Shown: piece after piece, positions 27,487 to 35,444 of the stretch
Layout of the letters: the number at the start of each line of letters is the position of its first letter
How positions within the stretch are numbered: position 1 is the stretch's first letter
Assembly (NCBI RefSeq): GCF_003149475.2
Contig: NZ_QFWV02000006.1
Coordinates: 30,109 to 66,577 of the forward strand
DNA from: Oceaniradius stylonematis
GTDB lineage: Bacteria > Pseudomonadota > Alphaproteobacteria > Rhizobiales > Rhizobiaceae
Length of the DNA: 36,469 nt
Direction: 5' to 3'
Notes under the pieces: generated by a model
Told to the model about the DNA's origin: nothing
The model's input: only the letters and a program-made list of their open reading frames with translations
Databases searched by the model: none
Program-made: the position numbers and the translations under genes

Positions 27487-28440
27487 TCAGTTCGATGCGC
27501 GAAGCTGCTCGATGCCGCCTGCATAGTCGGCCTTGCGGTCAGCCAGCCACTGATCGATCTCCCCTGTCGGGATATCGACCGGCACATATCCGTTGTCGAT
27601 CAGCTGCTGCCGGAATTCCGGAACGGCGTTGATCTCGCCGATGATGTCCGAAAGGCGCTGGCGCACCTCCTGCGGCGCGTCCTTGGGCAGGGTGACGCCG
27701 CGATAGGCCCCGCCAACGAAATCGAAGCCCAGCTCGTTGAACGTGGGCACGTCAGGATAGGCCTCGATCCGCTCGGGTGTCGCCACGGCGAGGACACGCA
27801 CCTGGTCGCCGGCCTTGATGCCCTGGGTGGTGTAGGTCATCGCCGCCTTGATCTGACCGCCCAGAACAGCCGCCATTGCCGGGGCCGACCCCTTGAAGGG
27901 AATATAGGTGGTCTTGGCGCCGGTCATCTGGTCGAAGCGCACGGCCGCCAGATGGTTGGCGGAGTTTGTCCCCGAACCGCCGAAGGTGACGGTGCCGGGA
28001 TTGGCGGTCGCGTCGTCGATGAGATCCTGCAGCGTCTGGTAGGGGCTGTCGGCCCGCACGACGATCGCGTCGGGCGTGTAGTGGAAGATGTAGGCCGGCG
28101 CGACATCCTCGGTCTGGTAGCCGACATCCTTCATCGCCGGCTGCAGGATGGCGTGCGGGAAGTTGACGTTCATGATGGTGTAACCGTCGGGCTCGAAGCC
28201 GTTCAGCTGCGCCCATGCCGTCGCCCCGCCCGCGCCCGGCTTGTACTGGATCACGACATCCTGACCGGTGATGCCCTTGAAGTGCTGCTCCTGAAACCGT
28301 GCGGTCACATCGGATTCGCCGCCCGGATTGTAGGGAATGATGTAGGTGACCGGGCGTTCGGGATAGTCGGCCTGGGCCGGCGCGACCGCCGCGGCCAGGC
28401 CAAGCGCGGTCAGCGCAATAAGGCTTCTTCGTGCAATCAT
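27487..28440 (-). CDS. tctC: Tripartite tricarboxylate transporter substrate-binding protein (TctC/Bug family)
   Basis: Periplasmic receptor of the TctCAB transporter. The 317-residue protein starts at ATG 28440, preceded by GGGAGGAAATC. It has a signal peptide (MIARRSLIALTALGLAAAV, cleavage near PAQA-DYPE at 24-25) followed by the Bug-family fold: YPERPVTYIIPYNPGGESDVTAR, VVIQYKPGAGGA, GGSGTNSANHLAAVRF and YIPFKGSAPAMAAVLGGQI. Bug proteins bind carboxylated ligands. Divergent from the LysR gene over 121 bp, it is the likely target of that regulator. Confidence 0.93.
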   Translation of the reverse strand: MIARRSLIALTALGLAAAVAPAQADYPERPVTYIIPYNPGGESDVTARFQEQHFKGITGQDVVIQYKPGAGGATAWAQLNGFEPDGYTIMNVNFPHAILQPAMKDVGYQTEDVAPAYIFHYTPDAIVVRADSPYQTLQDLIDDATANPGTVTFGGSGTNSANHLAAVRFDQMTGAKTTYIPFKGSAPAMAAVLGGQIKAAMTYTTQGIKAGDQVRVLAVATPERIEAYPDVPTFNELGFDFVGGAYRGVTLPKDAPQEVRQRLSDIIGEINAVPEFRQQLIDNGYVPVDIPTGEIDQWLADRKADYAGGIEQLRASN

Positions 28441-28516
28441 GATTTCCTCCCATCACTGATTTCGGCGAAAGCCGTGGCAAAACGCTACGCGAAGGCGGAA
28501 AGGCGATTGAGAAGAA

Positions 28517-28538
28517 ATCAATTATAAATATTATTGAT
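28517..28538. promoter_or_regulatory. AT-rich palindrome in the tctC-lysR divergent region
   Basis: ATCAAT, ten bases, ATTGAT. The whole 22-mer agrees with its reverse complement at 18 of 22 positions, and AT content is very high for this genome. It lies 24 bp before the LysR start and 77 bp before the tctC start. Size, symmetry and place fit a LysR-type binding site with autoregulation of the regulator and activation of tctC. Confidence 0.5.
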
Positions 28539-28561
28539 GGCCGTCGGGGAGAGGAGGGCCC

Positions 28562-29437
28562 ATGGAGTTCAAGCAAGCGCGGATATTCGTCGCCGTCGCC
28601 GAGGAACTGCATTTCGGCAGGGCCGCCGAGCGCCTGCACATGGCTCAGCCCGCCCTGTCCGCCCAGATCAAGCATCTGGAAGCCGAACTGGGCCTGAAGC
28701 TCTTCGAGCGCACGACCCGGCGGGTTTCGCTTACGCGGGCCGGCGAGGCGTTCCTGCCCGAGGCCAAGGCCGCCATCGCGCAGGCCGAGGCGGCGGTCGC
28801 GGCGGCGCGGGCGATGGCCGGAGAGCATGATCTTCTGAAAATCGGCGGGGTCGATTCGGCAACAGCAGGATTGCTGCCGCGCATCGTCCGGCGCTTTCGC
28901 AATCGAAACTCCGCGGTCGAGCTGAAGATCTTCGAGCTGCTGTCGGCGCCCGCCCTGCATGATCTGGCCAATCGCTCGCTGGACATCGGCTTCGTGCGCA
29001 TCCGGCCAAAGCAGGACCATCTCGCATCGGCATTCGTGTTCACCGAGCCGGTGGTTGCGGTGCTGCCGTCCGACCATGCGCTCGCAGGAGAAAAAGCGGT
29101 TGCCGCGAGCGAACTTGGCGGGGAGCCGCTGGTCATCCCCTCGCGCTCGCACCGGCCCATCCTTTTCGACGTCATCCACGACTATCTGCGCGGGCACGGC
29201 GTCGAGCCCAACATTCGCCAGGAGGCCAATGAACGCCACATGATCATCTCGATGGTAGCGGCGGGGCTTGGCATTTCACTGGTGCCGGAGTGGGTGAGCC
29301 AGTTCAAGCGGGACGATGTCGTCTACCTGCCTTTGGCCGATGGCGGCCCGAGCGTTGATGTTCATATCGCCTGGCGGCAGAACGACCCCATGGACGTCGT
29401 GCACGAGTTCGTGCGTTGCGTGCTCGAGCCGGATTGA
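28562..29437 (+). CDS. LysR family transcriptional regulator
   Basis: A 291-residue regulator. The N-terminal winged helix (1-60) has LHFGRAAERLHMAQPALSAQIKHLEAELGLKLFERTTRRVSLT, close to the BenM/CbnR subgroup that responds to carboxylic acids. The effector-binding domain spans about 88-290 (LLKIGGVDSATAGLLPRIV, then RHMIISMVAAGLGISLVPEWV). A strong GGAGAGGAGGG precedes ATG 28562. Being divergent from tctC and followed by the dehalogenase and dehydrogenase genes, it probably controls both sides. The inducer is unknown; a substrate or hydroxyacid intermediate is likely by family habit. Confidence 0.93.
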   Translation: MEFKQARIFVAVAEELHFGRAAERLHMAQPALSAQIKHLEAELGLKLFERTTRRVSLTRAGEAFLPEAKAAIAQAEAAVAAARAMAGEHDLLKIGGVDSATAGLLPRIVRRFRNRNSAVELKIFELLSAPALHDLANRSLDIGFVRIRPKQDHLASAFVFTEPVVAVLPSDHALAGEKAVAASELGGEPLVIPSRSHRPILFDVIHDYLRGHGVEPNIRQEANERHMIISMVAAGLGISLVPEWVSQFKRDDVVYLPLADGGPSVDVHIAWRQNDPMDVVHEFVRCVLEPD

Positions 29438-29463
29438 TCGGCGAAAATTAATAATCATACGGA

Positions 29464-30393
29464 TTGGACTTGAACGAACCGGGGCCGCCTTATCTCACCA
29501 TGTTCGACGGTTTCACGCAGTTTCAAACCCAGGTCGGCGATGTGGTGCTGCGCGGTGTTGCCGGCGGCTCGGGTCCGGCCGTGCTCCTGCTGCACGGTTA
29601 TCCCCAGACCCATGTGATGTGGCACAAGGTTGCGCCCGTCCTTGCGCGCCGGTTCACCGTGGTTGCCGCGGACCTTCGCGGCTACGGCAAGTCGTCCAAG
29701 CCGCCCAGCGTGGCGGATCATTCGACCTATTCGAAACGGTCCATGGCAAACGACATGGTGTCGCTCATGGACCGGCTCGGACACGGTCGGTTTTGCGTCG
29801 CCGGGCACGATCGTGGCGGCCGTGTCGCCCACCGGTTGGCGGCGGATCACGGGGACCGGGTGGAACGCCTGGCGGTGCTCGACATCGCGCCGACACGGGA
29901 AATGTATGCCAACACCAGTGATGGCTTTGCCCGCGCCTACTGGCACTGGTACTTCCTGATCCAGCCCGCACCGTTTCCGGAACGCATGATCCTTGCCGAC
30001 ACCGATGCCTATTGGCGAAAGAAGTGCGGAAGCGGCAGCGCGGGCATGGCGCCGTTCACCCAGGCGGCGCTGGACGATTATCTGAGCTGTTTCGGCGATC
30101 CGGAGACAGTGCGCGCGAGCTGCGAGGATTATCGCGCCGCGGCAACCATCGACATCGACCATGACAATGCCGATGACGGGCGCAAGCTTGAGTGCCCGCT
30201 GCTCGCGCTGTGGGGCACCAACGGCGTGATAGAGCAGCACTTCGATTGCCTGGCGCTGTGGCGGAGAAGGGCGAAAGACGTACGCGGCCAGGCGATCCCC
30301 GGCGGTCACTATCTGGCCGAGGAATGCCCCGACATGGTGGCCGACCACCTGATCAGTTTCATGAGCGAGGAAAGCGTCCATGGCGCAACATAA
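29464..30393 (+). CDS. Haloacetate/fluoroacetate dehalogenase-like alpha/beta hydrolase
   Basis: 309 residues, recognisable as the fluoroacetate dehalogenase group, which hydrolyses the C-X bond of haloacetates to glycolate. All residues known from the Rhodopseudomonas enzyme are present: nucleophile D116, carboxylate-binding R117 and R120 (GHDRGGRV), acid D140 (LAVLDIAPT), halide pocket H161-W162 (YWHWYFL) and Y223 (CEDYR), and base H282 (GGHYLAEE). HGYPQTHVMWHKVAP is also diagnostic. The start is unsure: TTG 29464 and 29470 or ATG 29500, none with a good ribosome site. It overlaps the next gene by 14 bp. Activity on fluoro- versus chloro- substrates cannot be read from sequence; epoxide hydrolase is less likely because the pocket is halide-type. 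Confidence 0.87.
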   Translation: MDLNEPGPPYLTMFDGFTQFQTQVGDVVLRGVAGGSGPAVLLLHGYPQTHVMWHKVAPVLARRFTVVAADLRGYGKSSKPPSVADHSTYSKRSMANDMVSLMDRLGHGRFCVAGHDRGGRVAHRLAADHGDRVERLAVLDIAPTREMYANTSDGFARAYWHWYFLIQPAPFPERMILADTDAYWRKKCGSGSAGMAPFTQAALDDYLSCFGDPETVRASCEDYRAAATIDIDHDNADDGRKLECPLLALWGTNGVIEQHFDCLALWRRRAKDVRGQAIPGGHYLAEECPDMVADHLISFMSEESVHGAT

Positions 30394-31456
30394 GCGGTAC
30401 TCCATTGCCACGATCCCCGGAGACGGGATCGGCAAGGAGGTGATTCCGGTCGGCCAGCGCGCCGCCGAGGCGGTTGCCGCAAAGCACGGTTTTGCGCTTG
30501 AGTGGACCCGTTTCGACTGGTCGTGCGAGCGATATGAGAAGACCGGCCGCATGATGCCCGAAGACGGCATCGAGCAGGTCAAGGCGCATGACGCGATCTA
30601 TCTGGGCGCGGTAGGCTGGCCGGGGGTGCCGGACCACGTGTCGCTGTGGGGGCTTCTCATCCCGTTGCGCCGCGAACTGGACCAGTATGCCAATGTGCGT
30701 CCCGTGCGCCTGTTGCGCGGTGTTTCGTCACCGCTCGCCAACCGGAGGCCCGAGGAGATCGATTTCATCGTGGTGCGCGAGAATGTCGAGGGCGAATATT
30801 CGGAGATCGGCGGCCGGCTCTATCGCGGCACGGCGGACGAGGTTGCGGTGCAGGAAGCGGTCTTCACCCGCCGCGGCGTCGACCGCATCATGGACTACGC
30901 GTTCACCCTCGCACGCGGACGCAAGCGCAAGCACGTCGCGTCGGCCACGAAGTCAAACGGCATCGTACACACCATGCCGTTCTGGGACGAGCGCTTCGAA
31001 GCGGCGAAGAAACGCTTCCCCGACGTCGAAACAGCGCAATATCACATCGACATTCTCACCGCGCACTTCGTTCAGCACCCCGACTGGTTCGATGTCGTCG
31101 TCGGCTCCAACCTGTTCGGAGACATCCTGTCCGATCTGGGACCGGCGGTGGCCGGGTCGATCGGCATCGCGCCCGCCGCCAACATCAATCCCGAGGGCGC
31201 CTATCCATCGATGTTCGAGCCTGTCCACGGTTCGGCGCCCGATATCGCAGGACAGGGCATTGCCAATCCCGTCGCCGCCGTATGGACGGCCGCGATGATG
31301 CTTGACCATCTCGGCGAGGTACAGGCGGCAAGAACACTCGAGGAGGCGATCGAGATATCGCTGGAAAGGCCGCAGTCCCGCACCCGCGATCTGGGCGGAA
31401 CGGCGGACACGAAAGCGAGCGAGGCCGCCATTCTGGACGCCATCCATTCGCTCTGA
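30380..31456 (+). CDS. ttuC: Tartrate dehydrogenase / D-malate dehydrogenase family protein
   Basis: NAD-dependent beta-decarboxylating dehydrogenase, 358 residues. Features are IPGDGIG (12-18), substrate arginines R98/R99, R107 (NVRPVRL) and R133 (VRENVEGEYSEIGGRLYRG), catalytic Y140 and K191 (ATKSNGIV), and metal aspartates D224, D248 and D252 (GSNLFGDILSD). The extended SEIGGRLYRG segment and the gap-free MPFWDERF block match TtuC-type tartrate dehydrogenases, which also decarboxylate D-malate; D-malate dehydrogenase (DmlA) is the main alternative. isopropylmalate dehydrogenase is less likely. The start ATG 30380 lies inside the dehalogenase gene, so the two are coupled. Confidence 0.88.
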   Translation: MAQHKRYSIATIPGDGIGKEVIPVGQRAAEAVAAKHGFALEWTRFDWSCERYEKTGRMMPEDGIEQVKAHDAIYLGAVGWPGVPDHVSLWGLLIPLRRELDQYANVRPVRLLRGVSSPLANRRPEEIDFIVVRENVEGEYSEIGGRLYRGTADEVAVQEAVFTRRGVDRIMDYAFTLARGRKRKHVASATKSNGIVHTMPFWDERFEAAKKRFPDVETAQYHIDILTAHFVQHPDWFDVVVGSNLFGDILSDLGPAVAGSIGIAPAANINPEGAYPSMFEPVHGSAPDIAGQGIANPVAAVWTAAMMLDHLGEVQAARTLEEAIEISLERPQSRTRDLGGTADTKASEAAILDAIHSL

Positions 31457-31477
31457 AAGGCCGCTCTGCCGCTGGGC

Positions 31478-31503
31478 GGCCGGGCAGGGGAGATCGCCCG
31501 GCC
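31478..31503. terminator. Inverted repeat between convergent ttuC and PQQ-dehydrogenase genes
   Basis: GGCCGGGC, ten bases, GCCCGGCC: a perfect 8-bp GC stem in the 67-bp gap between two converging genes. It would serve both strands, but no T-run follows on either side. Confidence 0.4.
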
Positions 31504-31523
31504 ACTGTCGCGATGCCGCCGGC

Positions 31524-33614
31524 CTACTGAGGCTGCAGCGAGTCAGCCGTTCCCTGGATGAACGCCACAAGGTTGGCAACGTCTTCGGCCGTCAGCTTGT
31601 CCGCGAAGCTTGGCATTCCCCGGTCGACACCTATGCCCTCCAGGACCCAGGCTTCAGCATCCATCAGCGTGCCGGCGTCGGAATATCCCAGATTGGGAAT
31701 CGCTCCGCCATTGTTGACGCCCGGCACGCCGTGACAGAACAGGCAGTTGGAGACATATGTCGCAAGCCCCGCCGAAATGTGCTCGGGGTCATAGGGCACG
31801 CCGGAGACCAGTTCGGTGCGCATGGACATCTCCGCCTCCGGCATCTGCGCATCGGCGCCGACGCGGAAGGTGAAGACCCTGCCGGCGCCCACGCGGTCGG
31901 TCGCCCGCTGCATCAGGCCGTAGACGCCGCCCCATCCGACGGCAATCGTGACATACTGCTCGCCTTCATGCTCCCAGGTGTTGGGGGCGGCCACGACGCC
32001 CGAGGTCACCGGGACCTGCCACAGAAGGGCGCCATCGGTGGCATTGTAGGCGATGAAGCGGCCATCGGCGGTGCCCTGGAACACCAGGTTTCCGGCCGTG
32101 GTCAGCGTGCCGCCGTTCCATGGGCTGACATATTCGGCGCGCCAGACCTCGCGCTGCTCGACCGGGTCCCAAGCCAGAAGATGACCGAACGGGGTCGCTT
32201 CGGGTGCCACGACGTTGAACAGATAGCCAAGGTTCCAGCCGACACCCGACATGGTCGACATCGGCCGGTGGCTATTGAGTTCCCAGTTGGGATCGGTGGC
32301 CTGCACCAGCGGTACGCCCTGGGCCGGAATGTAGACCAGACCGGTGTCCGGATTGTAGCTCATCGGGTGCCAGTTATGTGCGCCATAGGCCGACGGCACG
32401 GTTTCGAAGGGTTCGTCCTTGGACCGCGCGGCGGGGTTTTCGATCGGCCGGCCATCTTCGCCATAGGCCGTCGCCCAGGTCGTTTCGACGAACGGCTCGG
32501 CCGAAATGAACTCGCCGGTGACCCGATCGATCACGTAGAAGAAGCCGTTCTTGGGAGCCTGCATGAGGACCTGGCGCATCTCGCCGCCGATCTCAAGATC
32601 GGCCAGGATGATGTGCTGGGTCGAGGTGTAGTCCCAGGTGTCGCCGGGCGTGTTCTGGTAATGCCAGACATATTCGCCCGTGTCGGGGTTCAGAGCGACG
32701 ATCGACGCCAGGAACAGGTTGTCGCCGCCCGCCGGGCTCCTGAGATGCTGGTTCCAGGGGCTGCCATTGCCGGTGCCGATGTAAAGCAGGTTCAGGTCGG
32801 GGTCGTAGGCCATGGCATCCCAGACCGTACCGCCGCCGCCGGCTTCCCAATAACTGGCCGACGGGTCCCAGGTTTCGGCGGCCATCTCCATGGCCTCGTT
32901 CTCGAACGGCTCGGACGGATCGCCCGGCACGGTGTACCACCGCCAGTTTTCCTCGCCGGTTTCCGTATCATAGGCGGTGATATAGCCGCGCACGCCGAAT
33001 TCGGCGCCGCCATTGCCGATGATCACCTTGCCGTTGATCACCCTGGGCGCGCCGGTGATGGTGTAGGACATGTCCCGGTTTTCGATCGTGTCGACCCGCC
33101 AGACCCGCTCGCCGGTCGCCGCATCGATGGCGTGCAGATAGCCGTCGAAGGCGCCGACATAGACCTTGCCGTCATAGACGGCGACACCACGGTTCACCAC
33201 ATCGCAGCAGCCGCGCTTGCCGAAGTCGCCCGGCACCTCGGGATCATAGACCCAGAGCGGCTCTCCGGTCACCGCATCGAGCGCATGGACGATCGACCAT
33301 GAGGCCGTCACATACATCACGCCATCGACGACGATGGGCGTGGATTGCACGCCGCGGTCCGAATTGAGGCTGTAGGACCATTGCAGGCCCAGTTCGCCGA
33401 CATTTTCCGTGTCGATGGCGTCGAGCTGGGAGTACCGGGTCTCGGCGTAGTTCAGTCCGTAATTCAGCCAGTTCCGGTCGTGGGCGTCATTGGCGATGAT
33501 CGCCTCGGTATCGATCGCGCCCACGGCGGCGCGCACCTCATCCTCCGTGATGGTTTGCGCCAAAGCCGGGGTGGCCGCCATCAGGACCGCCCCTACAAGT
33601 GAATATCGCAGCAT
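31524..33614 (-). CDS. PQQ-dependent quinohemoprotein alcohol dehydrogenase (type II)
   Basis: Periplasmic oxidation of alcohols, passing electrons to an attached haem c. It has 696 residues from ATG 33614 after GGAGGAGGAAG. A signal peptide ends near ALA-Q (19/20). The eight-bladed propeller carries adjacent cysteines C136-C137 (RGCCD), metal ligands E205 and N283, and catalytic D328 in WDYTST. The residue two after D328 is T330, not Asp, which predicts a calcium rather than lanthanide enzyme. The C-terminal cytochrome c domain has CLFCH (C624, C627, H628) and probable axial M667 (GMPSF). Substrate range is undetermined; type II enzymes take primary, secondary and halogenated alcohols. No PQQ biosynthesis genes are nearby. 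Confidence 0.93.
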   Translation of the reverse strand: MLRYSLVGAVLMAATPALAQTITEDEVRAAVGAIDTEAIIANDAHDRNWLNYGLNYAETRYSQLDAIDTENVGELGLQWSYSLNSDRGVQSTPIVVDGVMYVTASWSIVHALDAVTGEPLWVYDPEVPGDFGKRGCCDVVNRGVAVYDGKVYVGAFDGYLHAIDAATGERVWRVDTIENRDMSYTITGAPRVINGKVIIGNGGAEFGVRGYITAYDTETGEENWRWYTVPGDPSEPFENEAMEMAAETWDPSASYWEAGGGGTVWDAMAYDPDLNLLYIGTGNGSPWNQHLRSPAGGDNLFLASIVALNPDTGEYVWHYQNTPGDTWDYTSTQHIILADLEIGGEMRQVLMQAPKNGFFYVIDRVTGEFISAEPFVETTWATAYGEDGRPIENPAARSKDEPFETVPSAYGAHNWHPMSYNPDTGLVYIPAQGVPLVQATDPNWELNSHRPMSTMSGVGWNLGYLFNVVAPEATPFGHLLAWDPVEQREVWRAEYVSPWNGGTLTTAGNLVFQGTADGRFIAYNATDGALLWQVPVTSGVVAAPNTWEHEGEQYVTIAVGWGGVYGLMQRATDRVGAGRVFTFRVGADAQMPEAEMSMRTELVSGVPYDPEHISAGLATYVSNCLFCHGVPGVNNGGAIPNLGYSDAGTLMDAEAWVLEGIGVDRGMPSFADKLTAEDVANLVAFIQGTADSLQPQ

Positions 33615-33666
33615 GTCTTCCTCCTCCTTATTGCCCCCGGCCCCGGTTCGCCCGGGTTCCGGAGCT

Positions 33667-35364
33667 CTATCCCGGGTCGGCCGGTTCCAGTTCCTCCACC
33701 ATTTGCTGGCGCATGATGAACTTCTGGGGTTTTCCGGTTACGGTCATGGGCAGCGTGTCCTTGATCCGGACATGGGCCGGCACCTTGAAATGGGCGATGG
33801 ACTGGCGGCAATAGGCGCCCACATCCTCCTCGGAGAGCATCGCGCCCGCACGCGGGACGACCCATGCGCAGACCAGCTCTCCCAGGTGCGGATCGGGAAT
33901 GCCGAAGACCTGTGCCTGGGCAATGTCCGGATGGGTGTACAAAAACGCCTCGACCTCGCTCGGGTAGACGTTTTCGCCGCCGCGCAGGATCATGTCCTTG
34001 ACCCTACCGGTTATGCGGCAGTAGCCCTCGGCATCGATCGTCGCCAGATCGCCGGTGTGCATCCACCCGTCGATGAGGACCTCGGCCGTGCGATCGTCAT
34101 CATCCCAGTAGCCCTGCATGACCGAGTATCCGCGCGTGAGAAGCTCGCCCTGCACGCCGGGCTGCACCGTGCGGCCGTCGGCATCGATGACCTTGCATTC
34201 CACATGGGGGTGGATTCGCCCGACCGTGCTGACGCGCTTGTCGATGGGATCGTCGGTGTCGGACTGGAACGAGACGGGCGAGGTCTCCGTCATGCCGTAG
34301 GCGATCGTCACCTGTTCCATGTTCATCTTCGACTGAACCTGCTTCATCACCTCGATCGGGCACGAGGCGCCGGCCATGATGCCCGTGCGCAGATGGCTCA
34401 GATCATACCGGTCGAGATCGGGCACGCCGAGTTCGGCGACGAACATGGTCGGCACGCCGTAAAGCGCCGTGCAGCGCTCGGCCGAGATGGTCGCCAGGGT
34501 TTCCTCGGGGTCGAAGCCTTCGCCCGGAACAACCATTGCCGCGCCCTTGGTGACGCATCCCAGCGTGCCCATGACCATGCCGAAGCAATGGTAGAACGGC
34601 ACCGGAATGCATAACCGGTCGTCGGCGCCAAGGCCGAGCGTGGACGTGACGTTGGCGGCGTTGTTGACGATGTTGCGATGGCTGAGGCAGGCGCCTTTGG
34701 GCCGTCCCGTGGTTCCCGACGTGAACTGGATGTTGATCGGGTCGGTATTGCGGATGCCGGCGCCGATCTGGTCAAGGTCGGCTTGCGCGGTGTCGTCACC
34801 CATGCCGCAGACGGCATCAAAGCCGAACATGCCGGCCGGCGTTGTCCCGCCAATGGCGACGACCCTTTTGAGTTCCGGCAGGCCGGCGGCCGACAGTTCG
34901 CCCGGCTCGGAGGTAGCCAGTTCGGGGGCGAGTTCGTTGAGCATCGCGACGTAGTCGGACGTCTTGAAGCGAGGTGCGGTGATGAGCGTGCTGCACCCGA
35001 CCTTGTTGAGCGCATATTCCAGCTCGTAGGGGCGATAGGCCGGATTGACGCAGACCAGGATGGCGCCGATCCGCGCAGTGGCGAACTGGGTCAGCAGCCA
35101 GGCGCTGTTGTTCGGTGACCAGATGCCGACACGGTCGCCCTTTCGCACACCCAGCCGCAGCAGTCCGCCGGCAAGCCTGTCGACCCGGCGCGCGAATTCG
35201 GCATAGGTCCAGCGCACGCCTTCGGCATGGAAAATGGCGGCCTCCCGGTGGCCATGTTCGGCAGCCGTGCCGGCCAGAAGTTCCGGTATCGTCAACTCGA
35301 GAAGCGGCGGCGCGGACGGGCCGCGCACGTGGGCCATGCCCTCAATTGGCGTGCGGTCTGCCAC
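33667..35364 (-). CDS. AMP-forming acyl-CoA synthetase
   Basis: Activates a carboxylic acid to its CoA ester via an acyl-adenylate. 565 residues from GTG 35364, chosen because AGGAAAGG lies 8 bases upstream; an ATG at 35385 lacks a ribosome site. ANL-superfamily motifs in order are [71 protein letters not shown] and the C-terminal lysine motif TVTGKPQKF. The layout resembles medium-chain or unspecific FadD-like ligases. The substrate is unknown, though its place between the aldehyde and alcohol dehydrogenases suggests the acid they produce. Confidence 0.92.
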   Translation of the reverse strand: MADRTPIEGMAHVRGPSAPPLLELTIPELLAGTAAEHGHREAAIFHAEGVRWTYAEFARRVDRLAGGLLRLGVRKGDRVGIWSPNNSAWLLTQFATARIGAILVCVNPAYRPYELEYALNKVGCSTLITAPRFKTSDYVAMLNELAPELATSEPGELSAAGLPELKRVVAIGGTTPAGMFGFDAVCGMGDDTAQADLDQIGAGIRNTDPINIQFTSGTTGRPKGACLSHRNIVNNAANVTSTLGLGADDRLCIPVPFYHCFGMVMGTLGCVTKGAAMVVPGEGFDPEETLATISAERCTALYGVPTMFVAELGVPDLDRYDLSHLRTGIMAGASCPIEVMKQVQSKMNMEQVTIAYGMTETSPVSFQSDTDDPIDKRVSTVGRIHPHVECKVIDADGRTVQPGVQGELLTRGYSVMQGYWDDDDRTAEVLIDGWMHTGDLATIDAEGYCRITGRVKDMILRGGENVYPSEVEAFLYTHPDIAQAQVFGIPDPHLGELVCAWVVPRAGAMLSEEDVGAYCRQSIAHFKVPAHVRIKDTLPMTVTGKPQKFIMRQQMVEELEPADPG

Positions 35365-35444
35365 CTTGATGTCCTTTCCTCCCATGCCCGCACCAGATGC
35401 CGGCTGAACCGGGCGGCTGCGCGCCCGGCCCGTCGCGGTGCCGT

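Noticed and set aside
25496-28440. tctCAB as a dedicated citrate transporter
   Set aside because: Bug-family receptors bind many carboxylates and no citrate-specific partner gene is present; the substrate was left open.
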